Of a DNA stretch of 64,000 nt, positions 19,749 to 28,976 are shown piece after piece. Numbering within the stretch: position 1 is the stretch's first letter; each line of letters starts with the position of its first letter. The notes beneath the pieces were generated by a model that saw only the letters and a list, made by a program, of their open reading frames with translations, ran no database searches and was not told where the DNA came from. Both the position numbers and the translations under genes were made by a program. Origin of the DNA: an uncultured Sulfitobacter sp. (GTDB lineage Bacteria > Pseudomonadota > Alphaproteobacteria > Rhodobacterales > Rhodobacteraceae). The DNA lies in contig NZ_CANMQD010000001.1 in the NCBI RefSeq assembly GCF_947499945.1, positions 930,001 through 994,000 on the forward strand, in the 5' to 3' direction.

Positions 19749-20401
19749 AACACTTTGTCATACCTTTCGCCATGATATTGGCTGCGCCAGCGACTGCTGA
19801 AACCTTTGACGTACTGCTCGGCAACAAATCACTCGGGCAACTCAACTATGAGAAAAAGGGCAGTACTGCTACTCTGCGCACTGCCCTCAACAACACACCA
19901 ATGGGCGTTTTCAACGGGACCTTTACAGGCACCAGCACAGGCAATTCCAAAAGCGCAAATTTCATAGGGGACAGTCGGTCCTCCCGCAAGCGGCGCGTGG
20001 TCCGTGTCGAGATTGCAAAAGGCCGCGCGAGCTCAACCGATATTAAGCCTGCCAGCGAGATCACAGACCTGTCGGACGTCGCACGTGTTCCCGCAGGCGT
20101 CACTGATCCCGTCCGCGTTATCGCGGCGCTCATTTCTGCGGACGGCTGCCCCGATTCGATGAAAATGTATGATGGCCGACGTGTTGTGACCTTTGCGCAA
20201 AAGGCAGGTAAGGTTGAAGATGATACCCTTACCTGCAACATGACCTACCGCGTCACCGCTGGGCCAGGGCATTTGTCGGCGCTGGGCATCAAGTCGGCTG
20301 AATTCGAGCTGACCTATGTGACAGGTGGGTCGGATCAGTCGCTTCGCCAGATCAAGGTATCATCAGGCATTTTTCGACTGACCCTCGACCGCAAAGAATG
20401 A
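19745..20401 (+). CDS. Secreted DUF3108-like hypothetical protein
   Basis: Signal peptide; beta-rich 218 aa; TTG start overlapping preceding stop. Confidence 0.6.
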   Translation: MKHFVIPFAMILAAPATAETFDVLLGNKSLGQLNYEKKGSTATLRTALNNTPMGVFNGTFTGTSTGNSKSANFIGDSRSSRKRRVVRVEIAKGRASSTDIKPASEITDLSDVARVPAGVTDPVRVIAALISADGCPDSMKMYDGRRVVTFAQKAGKVEDDTLTCNMTYRVTAGPGHLSALGIKSAEFELTYVTGGSDQSLRQIKVSSGIFRLTLDRKE

Positions 20402-20403
20402 GT

Positions 20404-20413
20404 TTCTGCAGAA
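20404..20413. promoter_or_regulatory. Short perfect palindrome TTCTGCAGAA, related to the flanking operator-like sites
   Basis: Read directly: agTTTCTGCAGAAcc. Confidence 0.35.
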
Positions 20414-20452
20414 CCATTTGTGAATTCTCTTGTAAAGTCTGTTAATTTCGTT

Positions 20453-20472
20453 ATTTCTGTAAATGCAGAAAT
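20453..20472. promoter_or_regulatory. Inverted repeat ATTTCTG-N6-CAGAAAT, candidate operator
   Basis: ATTTCTGtaaatgCAGAAAT 20 bp upstream of the GbsR/MarR-type gene. Confidence 0.65.
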
Positions 20473-20491
20473 TAATGAATGAGTCGCACAG

Positions 20492-21025
20492 ATGCACCTG
20501 ACACCCGCCATGCAAAACTTTATCCTTCACTGGGGTGATATGGGTGCGAAGTGGGGCACGAACCGCTCAGTGGCGCAAATCCACGCGTTGCTGCACATTG
20601 CCCCTGACCCACTGACCGCCGATGAAATCTGCGACTTGCTCAACCTTGCCCGTTCTAACGTCTCAAACGGCCTAAAAGAACTTCAAAGCCTCGGCATGGT
20701 GAAATCACAGCGCAAGTTGGGCGATCGTCGCGATCACTTCACGTCGATCCGCGACATGTTTGACCTGACCACCACCGTGATCGAAAGCCGCCGTCAGCGT
20801 GAGTATTTGCCAACCTTGAAAGCACTTGAAGCGGTCCAGCGCGAGGCAGAAGAAGACGCTACGCCAGCAATCGTAAAACAGCGGATCAAGGAAACTCTTG
20901 ATACGATGCAGATGTTTGACAGCTGGTATCAAGATGTCTCCCGTCTACCCCGCTCTGTGCAGATGGCAGTAATTAAATTGGGCGGACGTGTCGCACGCTT
21001 CTTGCCGAAGGGCAAAGACAGCTAA
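20492..21025 (+). CDS. GbsR/MarR family transcriptional regulator
   Basis: winged-helix LTADEICDLLNLARSNVSNGLKELQSLGMVKSQRKLGDRRDHF. Confidence 0.85.
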   Translation: MHLTPAMQNFILHWGDMGAKWGTNRSVAQIHALLHIAPDPLTADEICDLLNLARSNVSNGLKELQSLGMVKSQRKLGDRRDHFTSIRDMFDLTTTVIESRRQREYLPTLKALEAVQREAEEDATPAIVKQRIKETLDTMQMFDSWYQDVSRLPRSVQMAVIKLGGRVARFLPKGKDS

Positions 21026-21041
21026 AAATTTTGATATGGAG

Positions 21042-21059
21042 TTTCTGTAATGACAGAAA
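21042..21059. promoter_or_regulatory. Inverted repeat TTTCTG-N6-CAGAAA overlapping downstream start codon
   Basis: TTTCTGTaatgACAGAAA spans ATG at 21050. Confidence 0.65.
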
Positions 21060-21496
21060 TAAATGACAATACCGAAGAAAATAGCATCCACTGGGCCGGA
21101 TTTACCACTGGTTTGATTGGAGCACCACTCATACTCAGTACCGCTCTAGTCGGTCCGCTGTTTATCCTCGACGTATTTTACGATTCCGCTGATATCCGCA
21201 GCGCAATCAGTGTCCTTGGTGTCCTCATCACAATCGGAGCCACACTCTATGCGCTGATCGGAACGCCTGTTTTGATCTACCACCTCAAACGCCATCACGC
21301 CGAAGTTGGTCGGATCATGGCCCTGTCCATTTTGTCGGTGCTCGCAATGTTGCCAGTCGGCGCATTCTTCTCGCTGGTCATGTTTGACCCAGCGGCCCTG
21401 ATGATCGCGGGCATCTCTACTTGCTTCGGCCTCCTTGGCGCCCCTGTTCTCGCAGCACTTTTTACCTTCATTTACCAGCGGTTCACCCGCACCTGA
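21050..21496 (+). CDS. Small multi-TM membrane protein
   Basis: 148 aa, ~4 TM; IGAPL...IGTPVLIYHL...GAPVLAALFTFIYQRF. Confidence 0.7.
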   Translation: MTEINDNTEENSIHWAGFTTGLIGAPLILSTALVGPLFILDVFYDSADIRSAISVLGVLITIGATLYALIGTPVLIYHLKRHHAEVGRIMALSILSVLAMLPVGAFFSLVMFDPAALMIAGISTCFGLLGAPVLAALFTFIYQRFTRT

Positions 21497-21507
21497 AAGG
21501 AGCCATC

Positions 21508-21945
21508 ATGCATACTATGCTCACCCCTCCTCCTGTACCATATCCCGCACGCTATATCATTGATCCCGTTGCTTTCTTCGCAGCACTCATTGGCGGACCC
21601 CTTCTCTTTACCGCACTTACCTTTGCTGCGTTCTTGATCCCAGTTGCTGCCCTGATTTTTGGCGGCCCGATGTATCTCATTGTGGGGACGCCACTGCTGC
21701 TGTGGTATCTGCGGCTCAATGACGGCGATCCAAATGCCTTGGCCTTTCTCGCGTTCAAGGTCATGGCTTTTGCTCTGATCCTCGCTACCGCGCTTGCAGC
21801 CATCACTGGTGACAATGCCGTGTTTGGGATCGGCCTGTGGTTCACGGGCTTTGGCATGATCTTCGGACCCGCTTGGGCATACTTCTTTGGCATCGTTTAC
21901 CAATACCTGCGGCGTGATTTTTTCGCAAAACCGCGCTGTCTTTAA
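21508..21945 (+). CDS. Small multi-TM membrane protein, paralogous to preceding ORF
   Basis: IGGPLLF...VGTPLLLWYL...GPAWAYFFGIVYQYLRR; start at MHTMLTPPP. Confidence 0.7.
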   Translation: MHTMLTPPPVPYPARYIIDPVAFFAALIGGPLLFTALTFAAFLIPVAALIFGGPMYLIVGTPLLLWYLRLNDGDPNALAFLAFKVMAFALILATALAAITGDNAVFGIGLWFTGFGMIFGPAWAYFFGIVYQYLRRDFFAKPRCL

Positions 21946-21974
21946 CCCCCCTCGCTCCTGAAAGGACACCTACC

Positions 21975-22325
21975 ATGTTTGTATTTGCAGCTCTCTATAT
22001 CGCTCTAGGCTTTGGCGCATTGGCCGCTCTTGCCACCATGATCCTGCGCATTGGCACCCTGTTGGGTGAATGTCCGCAAAGCAAGCGCACCGCCCGTGCC
22101 GCCTCTGTCACCATCGCAACCGGCTTTGCCGCAATTGGCGCAGGTGGTGTCATCCTTGTCGGCGCTGTCCTACCCCTGATGGCGGAAGTTCCGCTAACTG
22201 GATTTTTGGGGGCCTTGGGGTTTGTAGCACTTTGTCTTGGTCTCGGCTTCACCCAAGCGGTCGGCACCCTGCGCGCCTTGATGTTTGACGCACAGCCAAA
22301 AGCACCGAACACCGCCGCCGCCTGA
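21975..22325 (+). CDS. Small membrane protein
   Basis: 116 aa, 3 hydrophobic segments, RBS-like gaaagg upstream. Confidence 0.65.
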   Translation: MFVFAALYIALGFGALAALATMILRIGTLLGECPQSKRTARAASVTIATGFAAIGAGGVILVGAVLPLMAEVPLTGFLGALGFVALCLGLGFTQAVGTLRALMFDAQPKAPNTAAA

Positions 22326-22340
22326 CGGAGCAAATAGCAG

Positions 22341-22372
22341 GTTTGAGGGCGGCAGGGCTGCTGCCCTCAAAC
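22341..22372 (+). other. Strong RNA hairpin (no T-tract) between membrane-protein ORF and DUF805 gene
   Basis: GTTTGAGGGCgGCAGggCTGCtGCCCTCAAAC. Confidence 0.55.
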
Positions 22373-22462
22373 GGGCAAAGATCACTGATTTGCCTCATTC
22401 TACCCACCATTGCGCCACAGCGATGGATCACCGTCAGGCTGAATGAACCAAGAGGATATGAT

Positions 22463-23038
22463 ATGGGCCCTTTGACAGCGATCAGCCAAGCCGTCGCACG
22501 CAGCTTTACCTTCAAAGGGCGCGCAAGCCGCAGTGAATACTGGTGGTTCATCCTCTTCTACACCGTGGTCATTATGGCCTGTGGTGTATTTGACACCGTG
22601 ATGATCATAGAATTAATCCAAGAACAGGGGGAACTGGCGGCACTGGAACTCGGTGTCCTAGATTTTGCTTCAACCTACGCTTGGGTCGCCACACTGCCCG
22701 CATTTCTTAGCGTGACCGTCCGCCGCCTGCATGATGCAGGGTTTTCAGGCTTCTGGTTGATCCTCTACTTCATCCCCGTTGGGGCACTGGTTTTGCTGGT
22801 GATGCACGTGTTCCCAAGCGAAGAACAAACTTCGGTACACGGCACGCCTGCATCAGGGCCAGTTGCCGACCGTACAGGCAAACCTGTCACAGTAGATTCG
22901 CACAAGCGCGCCATGCAGGGCTACGCGCTGCTGTTCGACAAAGACAAAAAGCTATCGCCAGAAGTCCAAGCCGCACGCAAAGCCGAAGTGTCCGACTACT
23001 ACCGCACCCAAGTCCTCAAGGCGTCCAAGCCTGCCTGA
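22463..23038 (+). CDS. DUF805 domain membrane protein with soluble C-terminal extension
   Basis: FTFKGRASRSEYWWFILF ... RRLHDAGFSGFWLIL. Confidence 0.85.
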   Translation: MGPLTAISQAVARSFTFKGRASRSEYWWFILFYTVVIMACGVFDTVMIIELIQEQGELAALELGVLDFASTYAWVATLPAFLSVTVRRLHDAGFSGFWLILYFIPVGALVLLVMHVFPSEEQTSVHGTPASGPVADRTGKPVTVDSHKRAMQGYALLFDKDKKLSPEVQAARKAEVSDYYRTQVLKASKPA

Positions 23039-23046
23039 CGCGCGAC

Positions 23047-24417
23047 TTAGTAAGAAAACTCTGAATAGATCCGGCTCAGATCGCCCTGCCACTCACCATT
23101 GTAGCAATCAATCAACTCGTCCGCAGGGGTTTTTCCGGTCTGGATGCTTTCCTTAAGCGCATTAAGGAAATGCGTCTCGTCAGGGACCAAACCGCCTGCA
23201 CCGCTACGTGCACGTGCCTTGAGACCAGCCTCGGACAAGGCAACCGCATCGCGTGCCAGGTCAAGCATATTTATACCGCCCACCTTAGCCTGCAATCCGT
23301 CAACAGAAGCGGCAACGCGCAGCGCTTCACGTGTTTCGGCATCCCAGCCTTTGACCATGTCCCACGCGCCATCAAGGGACGCCTGATCATACATGATACC
23401 GACCCAGAAGGCAGGCAGCGCACAGAGCCTGCGCCACGGGCCGCCATCCGCGCCGCGCATTTCGATAAATTGCTTGGTACGCGCTTCTGGGAAAGCTGTG
23501 GTCAGATGATCCGCCCAATCGCTCAGCATTGGTGTCTCACCCGGCAGGGCGGGCAGTTTGCCGGCCATAAAATCGCGGAACGACATGCCCAGCGCATCGA
23601 TATACTTGCCATCGCGGTAGACAAAATACATCGGCACATCGAGAGCATATTGCACCCAAGCTTCAAAGCCAAAGCCTTCTTCAAACACAAACGGGATCAT
23701 GCCCGTGCGGGCAGGATCAAGATCACGCCACACGCGGCTGCGCCATGATTTATGGCCGTTCAGCTTTCCTTCAAAGAACGGCGAATTGGCGAAAAGCGCT
23801 GTTGCCACAGGCTGTAATGCCACGGCCACACGCATCTTTTGTGCCATATCGGCCTCGGAGGAGAAATCAAGATTGACCTGAACCGTACAAGTGCGGCGCA
23901 TCATGACGCGACCCATGGTGCCGACTTTGTCCATATAGTCATTCATCAATTTGTAGCGGCCCTTGGGCATTAGGTCCATGTCCTCATGGGTCCATTCAGG
24001 CGCAGCACCAAGACCGATAAAGCCGACACCAATCTCGTCAGCCACATCTTTGACTTCGCGCAAATGCACATTCACTTCGTCGCATGTTTCGTGGATCGTC
24101 TCAACGGGCGCACCAGACAGTTCCAACTGGCCACCCGGCTCAAGCGATACATTCGCGCCGTCTTTTTCCAACCCGATGAGCTTGCCACCCTCCTCAACAG
24201 GAGACCAGTTGTGGCGGTCACGCAGACCCTCCAGCATCACACGGATCGAACGCTCGCCTTCGTACGGCAGGGGTTTGTGCGTGTCTTTACAATAGCCGAA
24301 CTTCTCATGCTCGGTGCCGATGCGCCATTTTTCCTTGGGCTTGCAACCATCTGCAAGGTATTGGGCCAGCTGATCAATATGCTCGATCGGGCCGCCGCCG
24401 GATTGGGGAATAGACAT
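23047..24417 (-). CDS. gshA: Glutamate--cysteine ligase (alphaproteobacterial/plant-type)
   Basis: RIGTEHEKFGY, RYKLMNDYM, RTCTVQVNLDF, EMRGADGGPW motifs. Confidence 0.92.
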   Translation of the reverse strand: MSIPQSGGGPIEHIDQLAQYLADGCKPKEKWRIGTEHEKFGYCKDTHKPLPYEGERSIRVMLEGLRDRHNWSPVEEGGKLIGLEKDGANVSLEPGGQLELSGAPVETIHETCDEVNVHLREVKDVADEIGVGFIGLGAAPEWTHEDMDLMPKGRYKLMNDYMDKVGTMGRVMMRRTCTVQVNLDFSSEADMAQKMRVAVALQPVATALFANSPFFEGKLNGHKSWRSRVWRDLDPARTGMIPFVFEEGFGFEAWVQYALDVPMYFVYRDGKYIDALGMSFRDFMAGKLPALPGETPMLSDWADHLTTAFPEARTKQFIEMRGADGGPWRRLCALPAFWVGIMYDQASLDGAWDMVKGWDAETREALRVAASVDGLQAKVGGINMLDLARDAVALSEAGLKARARSGAGGLVPDETHFLNALKESIQTGKTPADELIDCYNGEWQGDLSRIYSEFSY

Positions 24418-24471
24418 GCACGCACTCCACTTGGTGTTCACCCCACAGCCTTGCGGAGAATCTCTTGATCG

Positions 24472-24996
24472 TCAATGCAGCAGGGCGTGGGCAGGACGCA
24501 AGGGGGTGCGTTCCCAAATCACAACAGCGTTGCCGCGCTCTGCGCGCAGTTCTGACAACATCCGCTCGATCCGCAGCCCCGGCAATTTGCTGAAAGCGTC
24601 AAACAGGGCATCGGCTCCCGCAGCGTTCACAGGGATCATTACGGGCGCCTGCTCAGGTGCATCGAGCCGCCAATGGGCAGGGCTTGCCGTGCGGTCAAGG
24701 CTCAAACGTTCCAATGCGGCAAGGGCAACGACTCCGCCAGTCAGCGGTCCGAAATAGGCGATCTGGCCCTCATCCACTTGCACAGCGCCCAAGCCGTCGC
24801 CAGCCCCCCGAAACCGCCCCCGTTGTGCACCCACTAGGCTTAGGGCAATCCCGCCCAGCACCAATGCCCAACCCGGCAACGCCAGCAGAAGCCCTGGACC
24901 GATGACCCACCAAAGCCCGAAGAGGGCCAAGCCAACACCGACAAAAACCTCGCGCCAGCGCCATAACACTGCTTTCGCTTCAGGTCTGAAGAACAC
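24472..24996 (-). CDS. Hypothetical membrane protein (GTG start)
   Basis: TAGTG overlap with rsmE stop; two TM then soluble domain. Confidence 0.6.
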   Translation of the reverse strand: MFFRPEAKAVLWRWREVFVGVGLALFGLWWVIGPGLLLALPGWALVLGGIALSLVGAQRGRFRGAGDGLGAVQVDEGQIAYFGPLTGGVVALAALERLSLDRTASPAHWRLDAPEQAPVMIPVNAAGADALFDAFSKLPGLRIERMLSELRAERGNAVVIWERTPLRPAHALLH

Positions 24997-25721
24997 TATG
25001 ACCAATCCCCCAAAGCTTGCTGCCAGAGGGTCATGGCCGCCACTGCCGCCGTGTCCGCCCGCAATATACGCGGCCCCAGAGAGACTGAGGTTGCGCACGC
25101 CATCGCCCGCAGCTTGTCACGCTCCCGTTCGGAAAAGCCGCCCTCTGGCCCAATAAATATTGCCCATGGGGCAGAAACCTGACCCTTAAGGAAGCCAGAC
25201 GCCGATGATGTTAGTGCTTCGTCACAAAACATGATGCGCCGCGATAAATCCCAATTGCCCAGCAGCTTATCAAACCGCTGCATCTCGGCCACTTCGGGTA
25301 CATAAGTGCCGCCACATTGCTCTGCCGCTTCAACAGCATGGGCTTGAAGACGGTCACGCTGGACGCGGCCTGCATTGGTAAAGTCGGTTTGCATCGGCAC
25401 AATACGCGCAGCGCCCATCTCCGCCGCCTTCTCGACAATAAAATCAGTGCGCGCTTTTTTGATCGGTGCAAAGCAAAGCCAGAGGTCCGGCGGCATCTGC
25501 AACGGCTTGGTCTGCTCCAGACACGTCAGCTCACCACCGCGCTTTCCTGCCTGCGACACTTCGGCCTGCCACTCGCCGTCCTGCCCGTTAAACAACAGTA
25601 CCTGTGCGCCAGCAGCAAGCCGCATAACGTTGAAAAGATAATTCGCCTGCCCACGGTCCAAAGGAACTGTTTGCCCATCCCCTAAAGGGTGCTCTACATA
25701 AAGTCTGATTTTCGCATCCAT
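24996..25721 (-). CDS. rsmE: 16S rRNA (uracil1498-N3)-methyltransferase
   Basis: FIGPEGGFSERE and SLGPRILRADTAAVAAM motifs; start MDAKIR. Confidence 0.94.
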   Translation of the reverse strand: MDAKIRLYVEHPLGDGQTVPLDRGQANYLFNVMRLAAGAQVLLFNGQDGEWQAEVSQAGKRGGELTCLEQTKPLQMPPDLWLCFAPIKKARTDFIVEKAAEMGAARIVPMQTDFTNAGRVQRDRLQAHAVEAAEQCGGTYVPEVAEMQRFDKLLGNWDLSRRIMFCDEALTSSASGFLKGQVSAPWAIFIGPEGGFSERERDKLRAMACATSVSLGPRILRADTAAVAAMTLWQQALGDWS

Positions 25722-25732
25722 AGGATGGATAT

Positions 25733-26707
25733 ATGCAAGACAACGCCACACCACCAGAGCCGCAAGACAATGGAACAGTTGCAGATGCATATTCCCATAA
25801 TTGGGTGGACCTCTATGCCCCTGCCGCAACACGCCCCTTTCTGCGGCTCAGCCGCGCAGACAGGCCAATCGGCACATGGCTTTTGCTCCTTCCGTGCTGG
25901 TGGGGGCTGTCGCTGGCGATGATCTATGACCAACAGACATCGTGGTATGATCTTTGGATATTTGTGGGCTGTGCACTTGGGGCGTTTTTGATGCGCGGCG
26001 CGGGTTGCACATGGAACGATATCTCAGACCGTGACTTTGACGGAAAGGTAGCACGCACCCGCTCACGGCCTATCCCGTCGGGTCAGGTAAGTGTCAAAGG
26101 GGCGGTGATCTGGATGATCATTCAGGCGCTTATCTCATTTATGATCCTGCTGACATTCAACGCTGCTGCAATCCGCCTTGGTGTACTTGCCCTGATACCA
26201 GTTGCAATTTATCCCTTCGCCAAGCGCTTCACCTGGTGGCCACAAGTATTCTTGGGCCTCGCCTTCAACTGGGGCACATTACTGGCTTGGACGGCCCACA
26301 CAGGTCAACTCGATGCGCCGGCAGTTGTGCTTTATCTCGCTGGCATCGCATGGACGCTCTTTTATGATACAATTTACGCCCATCAGGACACGGAGGATGA
26401 TGCGTTGATCGGTGTTAAATCCACCGCGCGTCTATTTGGTGAAAACACTGGCAAATGGCTGCGCCGGTTTCTTATGGCGACTGTCGGACTGATGGGGATC
26501 GCGGTGATTTATTCCGCGCTGCCAAATGCTTCTGTCCTCGCCCTTGCCGTGGCAATTGGGGGGCCGTGGGCGATGGGATGGCATATGGCGTGGCAGTTGC
26601 GCGGCCTCGACATCCACAATACCGACAAAATGCTCCAATTGTTTCGAGTCAACAGAGATACCGGCATAATACCGCTGCTCTTTTTCGCGATTGCACTACT
26701 CCTGTGA
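25733..26707 (+). CDS. ubiA: 4-hydroxybenzoate octaprenyltransferase
   Basis: RADRPIGTWLLLLPCWWGL, GAGCTWNDISDRDFDGKVARTRSRP, YAHQDTEDD. Confidence 0.95.
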   Translation: MQDNATPPEPQDNGTVADAYSHNWVDLYAPAATRPFLRLSRADRPIGTWLLLLPCWWGLSLAMIYDQQTSWYDLWIFVGCALGAFLMRGAGCTWNDISDRDFDGKVARTRSRPIPSGQVSVKGAVIWMIIQALISFMILLTFNAAAIRLGVLALIPVAIYPFAKRFTWWPQVFLGLAFNWGTLLAWTAHTGQLDAPAVVLYLAGIAWTLFYDTIYAHQDTEDDALIGVKSTARLFGENTGKWLRRFLMATVGLMGIAVIYSALPNASVLALAVAIGGPWAMGWHMAWQLRGLDIHNTDKMLQLFRVNRDTGIIPLLFFAIALLL

Positions 26708-26768
26708 TTGCACCACAGGCATCAGCATCGTATCACCTGCTTAACCTCCAACTGTTCCGAAAGTGCCT

Positions 26769-28643
26769 ATGCGCCTCTCCTCCATGCTCACAATTTTTCT
26801 GACCTTTGCTGCCGCTGCGGTTATCTGCCTTGTTGCAGCAAGCTTTTCGGTACAGCTGATTGAGGATTCCTCGGAGATCGGTGTGCGTGATGCCTTGGAC
26901 GAAAAAGGAATGACATGGGCTGAAGTCGAGGCAAACGGCTTGCAAGTCTCGCTCACTGGTATCGCCCCCACCGAGGCAGTACGCTTTTCGGCACTAACTA
27001 CCGCAGGCTCTGTTGTCGACGCAGCGCGGGTGATTGACGGCATGGGCGTCGCCGCTCAGGAAGCACTTGCCGCGCCTAAGTTCTCCGCCGAAATCCTTCG
27101 CAACGAAAGTGGTGTATCCGTCATTGGCCTCATCCCCACCAGCACAGACCGTGAATATGTAATCGCGCGATTTTCCAGCCTTGAAGGCTCGAACGGCGTG
27201 ACGGATCTGCTTGAAACTGCGGATTATCCAGCGCCTGAAGGTTGGGAAAGTACACTCGAATTCGCCTTGTCTGCGATGAGTAGCCTCCCTCGCGCCAAAG
27301 TTTCTGTTGAGGCGGAACGCGTTGCCATCACAGCCATCACAAACAGCGCACAGGAAAAAGCCCGCCTTGAGCAAAACCTCAGACGCATGGCCCCGCGACA
27401 GGTTCTCTTGCAACTGGATATTTCCGCCCCGCGCCCTGTAATTACGCCGTTCACAACGCGGTTTCAGATCACACCAGACGGGGCAAGCTTTGACGCATGC
27501 TCTGCCGATACCGATCAAGCGGCGCAGCGCATCATCAGCGCAGCAAAAGCCGCAGGTGCGGAAAACCCGCGCTGTACTGTGGGCTTGGGCGTTCCCACGC
27601 CGCGGTGGGCGGATGCCGTTACCGCATCAATCGGTGCGCTGACAAAACTTGGTGGCGGCTCTATTACAATTGCGGACGCCGACATTACGCTGCTTGCGGC
27701 CCCAGAAACCAGCCAGTCGCTTTTTGACGATGTCGTCGGCGAGCTGGAAAATAGCCTGCCCGCCGTGTTCGCCCTGCAGGCAAAGTTGCCAGAGGCGCAG
27801 GATCCGAATGCAGGCCCCCCCGAATTCACTGCGACCCTGAGCCCTGAAGGCCAAGTGCAACTGCGCGGCCGCGTCAACGATGATGCGTTGCGTGACCTCA
27901 CAACCAGCTTTGCAAAGGCGCGGTTCGGCTCTGACAAAGTGTTCACCGCAACGCGGGTTGTGGATGATCTGCCTTCCGACTGGGCCACCCGCGTACTGGC
28001 TGGCCTTGAAGGGCTTGGCCAGCTGAGCAACGGTACTGCGACCATCACACCTGACAGCGTTCAAATCACTGGCAATACCGGCAATCCTGACGCCTCGACC
28101 GAGATCGCCTCGTTGCTCGCCGGTAAACTGGGCGAAGGATCGGCTTTCGATGTAAACGTGACCTATCAAAAAAGGCTGGACCCCGTCCTTGGCTTGCCCA
28201 CACCTGATGAGTGCGAGGCTGAAATCGGTGCGATCGTTGCTGCTGGCAAAATTAATTTTGAGCCTGGTTCAGCAACAATTGATGCGTCTGCCCTAGGAAC
28301 GATGGATGACATTGCGGCCATACTCAAACGCTGCGGCGCTCTTGATCTTGAAATTCAGGGTTACACCGACAGTCAGGGCGGCGGCGATATGAACCTCGCC
28401 CTCAGCCAAAGTCGTGCGGAGTCAGTTCTCAATGAATTGCGCGCACGCCGTGTGGTTACCAATTCGTTCAAAGCAGTCGGGTATGGTGAAGCAAGCCCCG
28501 TTGCAGACAATGCGACAGAAGCCGGACGAGAAGCTAACAGACGGATCGAATTCCGGCTGGTACGCTCTGGTGCCGTTGCAACGTCTGGCGAAAACGATGA
28601 TACAACAGAAAATACACCGACCGAAGAAAGCGCTACAGAATGA
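26769..28643 (+). CDS. OmpA-family protein with BON-like repeats
   Basis: C-terminal INFEPGSATID...IQGYTDSQGG...NRRIEFRLV OmpA motif. Confidence 0.85.
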   Translation: MRLSSMLTIFLTFAAAAVICLVAASFSVQLIEDSSEIGVRDALDEKGMTWAEVEANGLQVSLTGIAPTEAVRFSALTTAGSVVDAARVIDGMGVAAQEALAAPKFSAEILRNESGVSVIGLIPTSTDREYVIARFSSLEGSNGVTDLLETADYPAPEGWESTLEFALSAMSSLPRAKVSVEAERVAITAITNSAQEKARLEQNLRRMAPRQVLLQLDISAPRPVITPFTTRFQITPDGASFDACSADTDQAAQRIISAAKAAGAENPRCTVGLGVPTPRWADAVTASIGALTKLGGGSITIADADITLLAAPETSQSLFDDVVGELENSLPAVFALQAKLPEAQDPNAGPPEFTATLSPEGQVQLRGRVNDDALRDLTTSFAKARFGSDKVFTATRVVDDLPSDWATRVLAGLEGLGQLSNGTATITPDSVQITGNTGNPDASTEIASLLAGKLGEGSAFDVNVTYQKRLDPVLGLPTPDECEAEIGAIVAAGKINFEPGSATIDASALGTMDDIAAILKRCGALDLEIQGYTDSQGGGDMNLALSQSRAESVLNELRARRVVTNSFKAVGYGEASPVADNATEAGREANRRIEFRLVRSGAVATSGENDDTTENTPTEESATE

Positions 28644-28966
28644 GCAGATTTGAATTCGTCCTCGCGACCGCCATCATTCTATTCGTTGCATTCTGCATGG
28701 GATGGTTTGCCAACTGGCTACTGCACCGCTTTACCCGCGTAGCGTCGGATGATGTGGCCCAACTCGACCGGATGAGCCAAGAGCTTCACGAGGCTGAAGA
28801 GACGCGGGATCAGGCGATCACCTATCTGCAACAGCGTGAGGCCGAGCTTACAAACCAGCTGTCGCAGACAGAGGCCGAGTTGCGCGCCGCGATGGACGGC
28901 CTGCGCGACGCACGCCATGAAGCAGAAGAAATGCGTGCCTATATTGAAAGCCAGCGCGCAGGATGA
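28640..28966 (+). CDS. Single-TM coiled-coil protein
   Basis: N-terminal TM plus heptad-rich helix; ATGA overlap with OmpA-like gene. Confidence 0.7.
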   Translation: MSRFEFVLATAIILFVAFCMGWFANWLLHRFTRVASDDVAQLDRMSQELHEAEETRDQAITYLQQREAELTNQLSQTEAELRAAMDGLRDARHEAEEMRAYIESQRAG

Positions 28967-28976
28967 TCAAGCGCCG

